Origin: Clarireedia homoeocarpa
Taxonomy: Eukaryota > Ascomycota > Leotiomycetes > Helotiales > Rutstroemiaceae
Direction of reading: 5' to 3'
DNA: 64,000 nt
Assembly (NCBI GenBank): GCA_001465935.1
Contig: LNKV01000005.1
Span: forward strand, 496,001-560,000
The position numbers and the translations under genes were made by a program. Positions within the stretch are counted from its first letter, which is position 1. Every line of letters starts with the position of its first letter. This document shows, in pieces, positions 11,179 to 21,889 of this stretch. The notes under the pieces are model-generated. The model saw nothing but the letters and a program-made list of their open reading frames with translations, was not told the DNA's origin and searched no databases.

Positions 11179-13516
11179 AGATAGAACACTCGGTGTGCCT
11201 GCGAATCAAGTTGATGCCAGGGTAGGTATGATTGTGGTTGGGACATGATAGGGAGGGGATATGAGATCTGCGAAATTAGGCCAGCAGATAGTGTAGGATG
11301 GAAAAGTCTGTCCATGGTCTTAAGCGAGGAATGGGAAGCAACAGGAGGAGAGAAGCACAAGAATAAAAATGAATCGGTGTGAACAGCCAATACGGAGTAG
11401 GACCACATATCCACGGAGATATACACGGACAATGGAAGCGAATCGTCGCACAGTATCAAGTGGTATCAAACTCTGCTGATTAGCCCGAGCTAAGACATAC
11501 ATAATGTACTTTGTACACCCGAAATCCGGATGGCCAAATAATCGATGACGATTGCAAAGCCGCAAGGTTCTGGTTAAAGGGAAGCGAGTCCGAGGCACAG
11601 TTGGACCCCGAATCTTCAAGCTCTAGAGAAGACCAGCCATTGGATGATCCGCGTAAGGCGGATTGGACTGTAGACATAATACAGTAGTTACTTGGAGTGT
11701 TTGGTGGGGAGGCATTGAGCAGCGGGCAGAGGACATGCATAATGGACATTGGATGGCTTTTCTGAATGCGGGTGATGTCCGTCGGGGGACGCAAGATAGC
11801 AAGGGAGAGATCTAATCAGGAGAAGGGATATAGAACTAAGGAAAGGGTAAAGAAACGACGAATAAAACACTTGCAGCAACGTTGCACGTAGACTTTCTAC
11901 GATCCTGTCTGGTATCCGTCGTAGCTTTTGCAAGTACTATGTATGTCCAAACACAACCTCCAGGTCACCAGCACTAGAAGGGAAAAGTTCTAGAAGAGAT
12001 GCCTTTACTGTGCTGCCCATGCAAGTTAGACCAAGTTGGACCAAGTTTGACGATGCTAGACGCTTTGAGACTAGATTCAGCTGTGGCTGGACAATGAAAT
12101 GCCCAGTGCTTATCAGAAAACCTTGAACTCCACTTCTGAAGTCCACTCTTGCCCACGACCATGCGTGCCATGACAAGAAACGGAGGACGGAAGACCGAGG
12201 TGGACTAAATCCATTACCCAAGCACTGGGACCATGTCTTGGACCCCGAAAACACGAAAATGGAAAAGGATGAAAAGGAGAATTGTGACCCAAAGAGGTTT
12301 AGCGTCGATCACAAGAACGATTGATCTATCGTTGAGATCAGAAACACTGTTATCTATCAGAGTAAGGTGTGGCTGAAGCCGGCAAGGATCAAGCAGATCT
12401 GCGATTCAGTCGTGCTACAGGAATATTTACAGACAGCCGCAATGGTTTGTGGAAACATGGAGCAGAATACAGGCGACAATGTGCGACGATAATAAATACT
12501 AGAGATATCTACGAGTAAGTACGTCCGTAATTACAAGAGAATTTTGTAAGAATCGAGTAAAAGAGAGATAAAACAACGTAATTCCTTTCATCGGTGTTAC
12601 GGTGTTACGAAAAGAGGTGCGCTGAAGAGGCTTATTTTCTTTGTGTTTCAAAGCCGTTGCGAATCTAAAAAAATCCATGACCGTTCCACTCGTACATGAC
12701 ATCCCACCCAAGACATTCATTGAACATTGAACATGGACAACATTGGCATCGACCTCGACCTCGACCTCGACATCGACCTCGTATATAAAATCTTTGCACG
12801 ACTTTGGGCTAGCTCGGGTCTTTCTCGATTCCTTTTCTATGATATGATTGATTCGCCTTGAGTGAATTAATTTCGACCTCGCCGTGCCTTGCCTTGCCTT
12901 ACTTGTCCGTTTACTCATCCTACAGTAAGACTCACAAACTCAAACCCCCCCGTCTCCAATTGCAGAGCAACAAACCCACCTTCCCCCCCTTGGAGTGCAG
13001 TTCCGGCAACTTTGGTGTGGCGTTCTAGAAATATCCTACTCTCTAGGTCCACTGGTCTAGTACGAAGTAAACCCTCACCTTCAAGGGTAATGATTCTCAC
13101 AAGACTATCGAACAAACCACTAACCTTGGATCTTCCCTTAGATGCAACACTTCTCAAATTATTTAACAAGAGGTAAGAGGACCCTTGGTGACGGCATGCA
13201 TATATCTATGCGCCCGAAACAATCTTGGTGTCTTTTCGTTACTTTGAGCATTGCAGAGAATGCTAATCATTTAACGGTAGCTGCTTGATAGTCGACCCAT
13301 ACACCTCGAGCCCGACGCATACGAATATCACGACTCAAACCACGAATTGAACACGAAGCAGATCTTCCACTATACCACAAATCGCATATGCAGGGTATTC
13401 AAGCTTATTAGGAATAGCTTTTCAGCATTCCGACATCCTTTTACATCACGGTCGAAGAAGCATATCAGCTATACGAAATTACCGGCCGGTCCCGTACACA
13501 ATTCTCGACATCATAA
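11179..13516. other. Gene-free 2.3 kb; promoter-like 3' part
   Basis: No supported gene. A short hexamer run of GACCTC/TCGACC type at about 12748-12780 is followed directly by TATATAAAA at about 12782-12790, a TATA-like element on the plus strand. It could serve the RING-LON gene with a long leader (~700 nt). CT-rich tracts at 12880-13020 fit a fungal promoter or leader. Small frames (11480-12254, 12889-13176) have no recognisable features. Confidence 0.45.
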
Positions 13517-15275
13517 ATGCAAGCCGTTCGACCTCATCTTTCCCTTCGTGATGGGACTTTCCCTGGTGTTTCCGAGTTTCCTCGGAGCGCAAAAAGGACT
13601 CCACTGGATGGCTCGAGAGATGCGAGGGACATCATAAGACTCATACAATGTTCGTCTTGTAATAGAATTTTACGAAACCCAAAGACTTTCTCATGTGGTT
13701 ATACGTTCTGCGAAACATGCTTGCCGGAAACATACTCCAGGAAAAATGTCAGCTATCCTGGAACACTAGACAGAGTGCTAGGGTTTGTATGCATGAGTTG
13801 TGGTCGAGAGCATGCTCAAGTGGATTGCTCCAAGACTAATATTGTTTTGAACAATGTTATCAACGGGATGTCCGAGGTTTTAGAATCGAGCTGCTCAGAA
13901 GCCTTGAGCGCGAATTCGGTATCGCAATCAAGAGTGCAGGAAGTTGTGAATGCGCCAGGTACAGAGATTGACTCTAACACAACTTTGTGTCGTGAAAGAA
14001 TTGCGGCATACTATCAATTAGTCCGAGACTATGGTCTTCCCTATGATGGCGATGTTACATGGATACCTGAACCATCCAGGACGACTGAAGATGAAAAATG
14101 CGACAGTAGAGATACAAGAGTGCTGGCAGCTTTGAAAAATTCGATAGCGGACGATCTTAGATGCCAAGTCTGCCTTGCCTTCTTCACGGACCCTATTACG
14201 ACTACATGTGGTCATACCTTCTGCCGAAATTGTCTTGATCAAATCATGAACAGCCAGGTTTCATGTCCTGTCTGTCGAGCCGTCATAGTCGTTACCTCAG
14301 ACCGAGCACCTACCGATGTTCTCATAAATAACCTAGTTCTCGCACTTTTCCCAGATGAAGCCGCCGAGAGAGCCATCGAAGCCGCCAACGAAGTCAAAGT
14401 TCGATTCGAGATTCCCTGCTTCATTTGCACGGTGTCATTTCCAACGATGCCTACCTACCTCCACGTCTTCGAGCCCAAATATCGTGCCATGATGGCTAAA
14501 GTCTTTGCGTCAGAGAATAAAACTTTCGGCATGCTTCTCCACAGTCCGGATTATGGAACGCAAGGAGCATTGGGGTCTGCTCGTCCCCTACAATACGGTA
14601 CTCTTCTCCAAATCGAAAACTACAATCTTCTAGATGATGGCCGAAGTCTGGTTGAAGCCAGAGGAGTTGCCAGGTTCAAGGTTGTGGACTTCAGGCTTTC
14701 GGAATCTTCCCCATCACCAACAGCATACACGATTGGGACGGTAGAACGTGTAAACGATGTAAGTGTTGCCGATGAAGAGGCTATTGAGGCGTTACAAACC
14801 AGCTTCGAAGGGTCAGCAATTGATCCCAATGATCATCCTTCGGACCCCACGTTAGGCAAGCCGCTCCTTGGCGAGAAGGGCATGAAACACGCACTCGCTC
14901 AACTTGATGCTAGACCTACCCGAGATTTATTGCAGATGGGTCTGGACTTTGTTCGAAGGATGGAAGCACAGAGCGCGCCGTGGTTACATCATCGAGTCAT
15001 CCAGGCTTATGATAGATGTCCTGAAGATGCAGCAACATTTCCATGGTGGTTTGCGTCCGTTCTTCCCACGAAAGATTCGGAGAAATATAAACTTTTAGCA
15101 ACAACCAGCGTCAGGGAAAGACTCAAGATATGTATAGAATGGATTATGCAGATTGAAGGCGCACGAAGGTATGTAACCCTTTAACTAGTTGGACTGTTGT
15201 TTTAACCCCCACTTACAACTGCTAACCAACTTCCTCTCCAGAAACAACTCCGGATCCAGCTGTACAGTCTCTTGA
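13517..15275 (+). CDS. CrgA-like RING finger / LON substrate-binding domain protein
   Basis: Exons 13517-15168 and 15242-15275. The intron (GTATGT...CTAAC...CCAG) replaces a readthrough end by RNNSGSSCTVS-stop, giving 561 aa. A first, degenerate RING has C45/C48 with CGYTFCETCLP; a second, canonical C3HC4 RING spans about 216-253 (CQVCLAFF, CGHTFCRNC, CPVCR). A LON N-terminal substrate-binding domain fills ~298-545 (IPCFICTVSFPTMPTYLHVF, EPKYRAMM, GTLLQIENY). There is no ATPase or protease domain, so this is not a Lon protease. The family is LONRF in animals and CrgA in Mucor, putative E3 ubiquitin ligases; CrgA represses carotenogenesis in Mucor, but substrates in ascomycetes are mostly unknown. 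The start at 13517 is the first ATG of the frame after a CT-rich leader; an upstream coding exon cannot be excluded. Confidence 0.88.
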
Positions 15276-17407
15276 CTAACCGGGTTGAGATTGACTCTTC
15301 TAATGTTTGCTCTTTGGATTGTTTATGATTCACAAACTCGAATGCTATGGAAAAATACGACGCAATCTGGTATATCAAACGACTTCGTTGCCACCAACCA
15401 AAATTAAGATCGCAGAAGGCCTCAACGAGCATTATATATGAAATTTTGATTGAATTAGCGAGTACTTGTGGTTGAAAGGTCCTGTCGGCTCAACTTGTTT
15501 TTGAAATTGGGACTCTTTTCATGGAGATTATTACGTCCCTTGATATTCTTGCACGGCAAAGGCGTTGGAAGGGCGGAAAGAATTGGTGCTTTTACAATCA
15601 AAGCCTATATGGAGATATAGTGATATCATGGGATTTGTGGATGGGATTGATATTTTAGATATGATTGGATGGATTTGCAACGATCATTTCTAAGAGGTTT
15701 TTTGTTAATAAGAGTTTGAGGAGGAATTGTAACTGTGATGTACAGTGCATTGATTTTCCATCACCTTTTTTTGGTTCTTATATCTTGCTATATGTGTTTT
15801 CTGCGGGACGATGTTGATGTGAGGGATAAATGGGGGCATCTGGGATTATCGATCTTCATGAAGATTGGAGGAGGTATCAAGTGATCAATGCTTGGGGTTC
15901 AATGGGACCGTTTTTGCGGCCGATGCAGCTCTTCTTTCCATATTATTCTTTTCCCACAACAATTACCATTCGCTCTTCTTTCGAAGCTACGACATATCTC
16001 CCAATCCCGCACCACCCAGCAAATCACCCTAGCTCATTCACACGACCCGGTCTTCCCACTCTCTACCTAAATAACTTCCTCACCCATTCCATATCCTCCT
16101 TTCCATCCACAATACACCACCACGACGTCTTACATTCCATATCCCTCCCCGCATCGTTCCCCCTCATTTCCTCCTTACTTACTATCTCCCCTCAACATTC
16201 TAGTGATTCTCTCGTCTTTTTCTCTCACGCCCTTTCTTCTGCGGCACCCTCTCAATGCTTCTCTTCTTGCTCCACCTCTCTCGATTATTAGCTTGTTTGT
16301 TTCGTAGGATTATTAGATCTTTGGGCTTTTTTGCTCTCTTTTCTCTTTCTCCTCCTGTTCTCTTATCCCTTTCTAGAGGTTTCTCTTTTTTTTTTCTTTT
16401 TTTTCGTCTACTTTCCTGATGCTCTGTTATGCCGTTCTCTTACTATATCTATCCTTATCCCTATCCCTAGCCCCATTCACCTATTCCTACAGTACTTTTT
16501 TTCTCCCTCTCCTGGCCTTCTTCCTCCCCCTCTCCCCTCCCCTCCCCTCCCTCCGCAGCCCATTCTCCCCACAGTCATTCCAGAATAAAGAAATGAAATA
16601 TAAAAAAAAAACCCCCCACGTCTTCACGACCGCAACTTCCACGCTGGGAAAACTCGCTTTTTCCGACTTTTCCTTCCCTGGTTCTTTCGCCTGTTCTTTC
16701 GCCTCCTGTGTGTTGTGGTATTGGTGCGGGATAAGGGGTGCTGGAACGCGAGGGAGGGTTCTTTTGTGTAGGTTGGGGTTGGGGTTGGGGTTGGGGGGTT
16801 GCTGTCTATGTCCATGTCCGTGTTCGTGCTTGGTGGTGAGCTAGAGGAAAATGAAGATGATGAGGATGTATATACCATGTCACTGGCAGTATTAGCGGTG
16901 GTAGCAGTAGCGGTGGTAGCAGTAGCGGTGGTAGCAGTAGCGGTGGTAGCAGTAGCGGTAGCAGTAGTGGGAGTTAGACCCAGAAATCACTACCCGGCTC
17001 ACACGCGGCATGATATTCCCTCCCACACACGGGGAGGAATAATGCAGAGGTTCTGGAGGAGGCGGCGGAGGTGTCTGCATGGGTGTGTCGGTGTCGGTGG
17101 GTTGGTGGGGCGGGACGTGCAGGTTGGGGTTGGGGTGTTGATGCTGTTTGTTGTGAGATGCTTTAATAATAACGGGAGGCGGAATCCCGATTTGGGATAT
17201 CCTGGGAGAGATGGGGATGGGAATGGGAAGTACAGCAGATGATGCGCTTGGGGAGGTGAGAGATACGTGTATGTGTTTTATCGTGAAGATAGAGGATGTT
17301 TCTACGCTTTATGAAGTGGGGAGTTAGGGTGTTGTGGTTGGGGTTGGGGTTGGGAATAGGTGTTGAAGGTACTGTACAGCAGGTTAACACAAAGAATAGT
17401 TAGTGCC
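15276..17407. other. Low-complexity intergenic: pyrimidine-rich tract, G-runs, minisatellite
   Basis: After the 3' UTR of the RING-LON gene comes a strongly pyrimidine-rich plus strand (about 16100-16560), ending in A-runs and C-runs near 16600. Then GGGGTT repeats occur at 16775-16798 and again around 17339-17357, with a 15-bp minisatellite between. A short minus-strand frame (16878-16624, MVYTSSSSSF...) is Ser/Thr/Pro-rich with a basic tail. It may be an exon of an unrecognised low-complexity gene, but I cannot complete a gene model. Confidence 0.5.
16894..16966. repeat. 15-bp minisatellite (GCGGTGGTAGCAGTA)n
   Basis: About four full copies of GCGGTGGTAGCAGTA plus a partial one. On the minus strand in one frame it would encode a Thr/Ala pentapeptide repeat leading into a Ser-rich frame, but no start codon precedes it in that frame. 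Confidence 0.85.
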
Positions 17408-17674
17408 TGTAAGGATCGAAATGGATTCAATAGTATTAAAGCAAACTGTGCTTATACTTGAACTGAACTGACTGAGCTATCTACAGTGGGAAGGATCTGG
17501 CCTTATATAGGCATTTCTCAGACTAATGGCTAGCTTGACCCGTAAGTTGCGCTTATATGGTTCAGTAGACCCATGAACTTAGTTTCAATGTTGCACTAAG
17601 TCTGGTCCTATATAGGCCCTACCACTAAATCCGTACTAGTGGTTCTGACAATAGTCAAGTCTATCATATTTGAC
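17408..17674. mobile_element. Candidate degenerate solo LTR, related to the one at 18022
   Basis: A 267-bp segment flanked by the identical pentamer GTGCC (17403-17407 and 17675-17679). It shares the core GCTATCTACAGTGGGAAGGA and the following TATATAGGC-like TATA region with the clearer LTR 0.6 kb downstream. Its 5' end TGTAAGGATC resembles TGTTGGATC of that element. The 3' end (TTTGAC) lacks the expected CA, so it is either mutated or the limits are slightly off. Confidence 0.5.
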
Positions 17675-18021
17675 GTGCCTAATATTATTTCTGTGCTGAA
17701 GCCTCAGCCTCAGCCTCAGCCTGAAGGGTGGCTGACTCCCTAATCATGGGATATATGATAGTTTGTGGTTGGTTGTATTGAACTTGGGCCTTGCGGATTG
17801 TACTGTAAATTGACTCCTTTCTGCTCGGGATTGTGGTGATATTCAGGATAGGTGCATCACTCAAGATGAATGAATCACTTATATAACACCTCGATCTCGA
17901 AAATGACTTAATAGAAGGATGCATAAAAGCTACCTCCAGCAAGAGACGGCTTCTTGGTCCAGAGATGCAAAGGTGGAGAACAAAAAGATAATAATCGTTT
18001 ATATGCAATTAAGACTCTACT

Positions 18022-18252
18022 TGTTGGATCACAGGCACAGCAGGTGAAATAGGCTTAAAGGACATCAATTATAAGGTACTCGTTGCTTGACTTGATTGAA
18101 CTTATTGGCTATCTACAGTGGGAAGGACTAGCTATATATACAGGCCTTTCCAGGCCTACTGTCTTGGGCTTCACAGGCCTAATCGATCACTACGGTATTC
18201 AGTTTAAGGTGGTGGGCATAGGCCCACCTGCCCCACCTTACCCCGCCTAACA
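18022..18252. mobile_element. Solo LTR with 5-bp target-site duplication
   Basis: 231 bp beginning TGTTGGATC and ending CCTAACA, i.e. the TG...CA termini with a short inverted repeat expected of an LTR. It is flanked by perfect CTACT duplications (18017-18021 and 18253-18257). It contains an internal TATATATA-like promoter element after GCTATCTACAGTGGGAAGGA. No internal gag-pol sequence lies next to it, so it is a solo LTR left by recombination. The superfamily (copia or gypsy) cannot be set from the LTR alone. Confidence 0.78.
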
Positions 18253-18340
18253 CTACTATTATATGTATAATCTAACTTAACCTTTATGATACTCTTGTAA
18301 CCCTCTACTGACCGCCTCCTACACTAATTCTAAAAGAAAT

Positions 18341-19870
18341 TTATTGTTGCATATCGTGCAATCTATACTCTTCGATCGAGACACCCTTCCAGGCGGCATT
18401 CTCTGGCGCAATAATTACAGTTTCCGATGGAGACTTCGATTGCCTAGCCTCAAGATCGACGTATGGGTTGTGTCGAGGATTAGGTAGTGCTGTCCCATGT
18501 GAGGTAGTTGTAGCTGAGCGAAGAGAGAATATCCTATTTTGAATGCTTCGCAGCATATTTTGGAGGTCAAAGTGCGTGAAGAGAAAGCTTAAGGTGGGTA
18601 GACAGGCAGCGATGAGCGAGAGCCCGGCTTCAAGCATACTCCACCATAGGCCTACTGTGGTTACCTCTGTCATAAGGTCAGAATTTGTGTTACTGTGGAA
18701 AACGTGTTGATCCCTTACGGTTGTGGTCCATGATGGCACCCTTGGTCAAGCCCTCAAGAAGCTGGATGTATAGCACCATCCTCGTAATCGAAGCTCCGAT
18801 AGCCCTGTTCGGTCAAGCTCAGCACATGCATTGTCTCTGCCAAACGTGTACTTACGATGCTCCAAGGAGGAAGATACCGCTAATAGCAAACTTCTTCTTG
18901 GTCGACAATTGAAGTCGCCAAATCTGGTACCATAAAGTTAGATCTACAATATCAACAGTGCTGCAGAACTTGAGTGTACTCACAAATGGGAGCGGTAAGA
19001 GAAACACATAAATATCAATAAGAACATCGGATATGGCAAGGCCATATGCTAAGCCATATTCGCTTTTAAAGCCAATGTTACAATACTTGAGCTTTGCTGT
19101 AGTGGAGGCCCAGTTTGCCCATATTGCTGTGCCACAATCGAATATGATGAAGAATATGAAGGTAAGAGCCCAAAGAAAGATTATCACAGCAGATATCTTG
19201 GAGATGATATCGAAAGTATCGTTTCTGCGTACAATAAATATTCGGCGATAAAATGCGATAATGCTTAGTTTAATGGAACCATAAGCTAACATCACAAATA
19301 TTTGGTGGGTGAATTTGAGCTGGTAGTTGCCAAGTCAGCTGCAACTAAGAATGCCAAGTATGTTTATTTTAATGTCATCTCGTTCATATAGTGAAGGGAG
19401 GAAAACGGAGAAGCTGACCTTCTGACCGAATATTATAGATGGATCCGTGTAGAACTCTGCATCCTCTGGGGAGAGATCTGATGGAGGTGCGGGAGTTGGT
19501 GAGCCAAATGCTCCATTGTGCCCTCCTAGTATTTTTCGTCAGTAGGTTATGATTGACCATGACAAGCGGAAGTACTAGGACTTTGAGCATGAATTCTACC
19601 TACCATCGATCAAACATATCCCCATTCCAATCAACCATACCTTCATTTTCTATTAGCATCCACTTCGAATTAAGTGATCGTAGTTGCTCAGCTCACAAGG
19701 CCACTCAGTATTAGCCAGTCATCAAAACCCTTGTTCATATTTTGTAGATGCCGAGTGAGAAATCGCAAGCCAACGATGACAATGCCGATAACCGGAAGGG
19801 TAGCCCCAAGAGCAATAACTTCGTGTCTATTGACATACTTGAATGTATACGAAGGTGTATCTGAAGACAT
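18341..19870 (-). CDS. Fungal rhodopsin-fold (SAT4/PTH11-like) seven-TM membrane protein
   Basis: Seven exons reconstructed: 19870-19697, 19640-19604, 19525-19419, 19319-18984, 18923-18856, 18804-18719 and 18666-18341. They total 1134 nt (377 aa) and stay in phase. Two introns whose lengths hid them in longer frames were found by GTGAGT...CAG and GTAAGG...CAG. Hydrophobic segments follow the family pattern: VIALGATLPVIGIVIVGLRF, WLILSGLVWLIGMGICLI, IFVMLAYGSIKLSIIAFYRR, ISAVIIFLWALTFIFFIIF, ISDVLIDIYVFLLPLPF, KKKFAISGIFLLGASAIGAS and LWWSMLEAGLSLIAACLP. The last is followed by a cytosolic tail. The signature YRRIF, DVLIDIYVFLLPLP and EAGLSLIAACLPTL is typical of the rhodopsin domain of fungal integral membrane proteins related to PTH11. 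Roles in surface sensing are known for a few members only. The donor of exon 3 (GTCAGC) is weak and may be displaced. Confidence 0.85.
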
Positions 19871-20314
19871 TCTAATCAAAGCGAAAATAGTCTTGCTGGG
19901 CCAAATAGAAATTTACATTAAAATCAGCGGCTGAGCTTTCAGATGAGACGAGCGGAGGGGAAAAGATGGAATGGAAACTGTTCCATGAAATTAGGGATGA
20001 CGGAAGGATAACGCCTTGTCACCGGAGCGCACAAGCTGGCTGTGCCACACTTGCAGCTGATATTTTGAACCTGGAACCTTCATCGGCCTTTTTGGGAAGC
20101 CTGATGGTATATGAAGGGTACGAGTGTAACTTCCCCGCGTAGCGTCGTTACCCGCCGCAGAGGCACATATTTCATATCCAGTTCACGTGAAATATTATGC
20201 CGACATCAAAGATTTCGTCTTTCGGCAATGATATCCGAGTTGCGTTCCCATTTAAGGGGAAGTAATCCATTAATACATTGCTCGTTCATTCCATACCTAT
20301 CATACGAATAAGAA
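19871..20314. promoter_or_regulatory. Divergent promoter region
   Basis: 444 bp between the divergent starts of the membrane protein (-) and the GFA gene (+). It must contain both core promoters. No repeat or open frame stands out. Confidence 0.5.
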
Positions 20315-20974
20315 ATGCCTCTTCCGGAACATTCTCTGTCAGTCCGTGGCGGTTGCAACTGTCGAGCAATTCGCTATGAGATTCAGATCCCACCCCTCAG
20401 CGAAAGACCTCTTCACCCCTACTCAGACAGTAACAAATCGGGAGAAGATGTTCACCTACCCATGATCGCCATCGATCATTGTAACGACTGTCGCCGTGCC
20501 ACCGGCGCAGTGCTTCCTCTTTGGCTCTGCTCACCAATCGATTATATCAAAGTCTCACTTCTTCGTAGATCCGCGGCGTCCCATCCTCCGACGACCAAGA
20601 CGCTCGGCGATAGCGACGAAGAACACCGCCGGGGACCTTGGTTGTCTGCCGAAGCAGCATTTCAACCTATGCGTTCTGCGGATGATTCATTTTTGACGGC
20701 CTTCAGTACATCTGACGCTCGTACACGATACTTTTGTGGTCGTTGTGGGACAAGTATAGGATATCGTGTAAGTCCCATGCCGAATGGTTGGCCGGAAATG
20801 CTAGATGTGGTGATGGGGGCTATCGATAGAGAAAACTTAGAGTCAGATGCTATGATACCCGAGAGGGCTCTATGGTTGGATTGTGGGATTGATTGGGTGA
20901 AGAAATTGGCTAGAGAGGGGCTTGGGCAAATTCCTCAGCATCCACTCACGAACGTGAGTGTAGAGACAGAATGA
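20315..20974 (+). CDS. GFA/CENP-V family zinc-binding protein
   Basis: Single exon, 219 aa. The family's zinc cysteines are all present: GGCNCRAIRY (C14, C16), IDHCNDCRRATGA (C56, C59) and RYFCGRCGTSIGY (C141, C144). This order matches glutathione-dependent formaldehyde-activating enzyme (GFA) domain proteins, called CENP-V/GFA in databases. Some bacterial members help form S-hydroxymethylglutathione from formaldehyde; most fungal members have no tested activity, so an enzymatic role here is inference. The insert between the second and third cysteine pairs (about residues 80-125) is longer than in minimal members and is Ser/Asp-rich. It is divergently arranged with the rhodopsin-fold gene over 0.44 kb. 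Confidence 0.88.
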   Translation: MPLPEHSLSVRGGCNCRAIRYEIQIPPLSERPLHPYSDSNKSGEDVHLPMIAIDHCNDCRRATGAVLPLWLCSPIDYIKVSLLRRSAASHPPTTKTLGDSDEEHRRGPWLSAEAAFQPMRSADDSFLTAFSTSDARTRYFCGRCGTSIGYRVSPMPNGWPEMLDVVMGAIDRENLESDAMIPERALWLDCGIDWVKKLAREGLGQIPQHPLTNVSVETE

Positions 20975-21889
20975 TAATAGAGATGACACAAACGGTGCTA
21001 ATTTCCTATTTGGGATCAGCTGAGACTGATGAGTATGCGGAATCATTGGGACTACCGAGAGCTCAAAGGTTCCCCTGGGATGAAAGAGGACACAGCTTAT
21101 CTACTTACGATGCCTGTTTCTAGCACAAGTAGATATGGCAAGACGGATGTGATTTTATTTTAGTAATTCAGCCGCGCAGCCAGAGCAATGGATACCCGGT
21201 CGTAGTTGATGGATGCCCAAGCTTCACTTCTCAACGTTTCATTCCCGCTATCATATGCATTGTGATGATCGAATGTTCTCAGAGTATCCCACTCAAGATT
21301 TGCTTTCACACTGTCAATGTATACCCATATCATACTTGTGAAGTATAATGATTACTTTAACCTACCAAAAGGTGTGGTGTCTTGAATACATATAGATCCA
21401 TATTTAGAAGTATATAGCAGGTAGTGCATGCCACCCAACATGTTGATTCCATTGAGAGAATGAGAAGTATGAAGATAGACCCTGGAAGATGTGAACAGAT
21501 CCGATGACGTGCAAGTTTCCAGAGAATCAACTCCGAGTTTTCGTTTCGTCTCAACATACCACAGTCCCTCAGACTGCTCTTCATTTCCAGTGTAAAAATT
21601 GATGGTATGCACCAAAAACAAGATGACTCAAGTAGATTTTGGAGCCAAATCAAATGATACTGTACTTATTTATCACTATTCGTGGGATGTAAGTATGCTT
21701 AGATGAAGTAACTAGGTTCAGAACTAAATGGGAACGAGGCCTTTCAAACAAAGTATACTCTGCAAGCGTGTCCAAATGGGTAGGACCAGGGCTACTCCCG
21801 GTTTTCTGTGCACCATTGTGCATCGAACTACTAGTATCGTGACAGGCAGAATAAAGTTTAATACGTATACCCCGGTTGTTTGTTAAAAT
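20975..21889. other. Intergenic flank of the copia remnant
   Basis: 3' UTR of the GFA gene, then sequence without recognisable genes. Frames at 21352-21653 overlap each other in two phases and show no conserved motif. The exact 3' edge of the transposon remnant is not visible; homology-like sequence fades near 21890. Confidence 0.4.

Noticed and set aside
15830..16588. Plus-strand frames in the pyrimidine-rich tract
   Set aside because: Composition (Ser/Leu/Phe/Pro from CT-rich DNA) explains the lack of stops; no codon structure or domain.
16799..17242. Plus-strand Val/Ala-repeat frame
   Set aside because: The open frame is produced by the 15-bp minisatellite and GGGGTT repeats; the rest is Gly/Val low-complexity.
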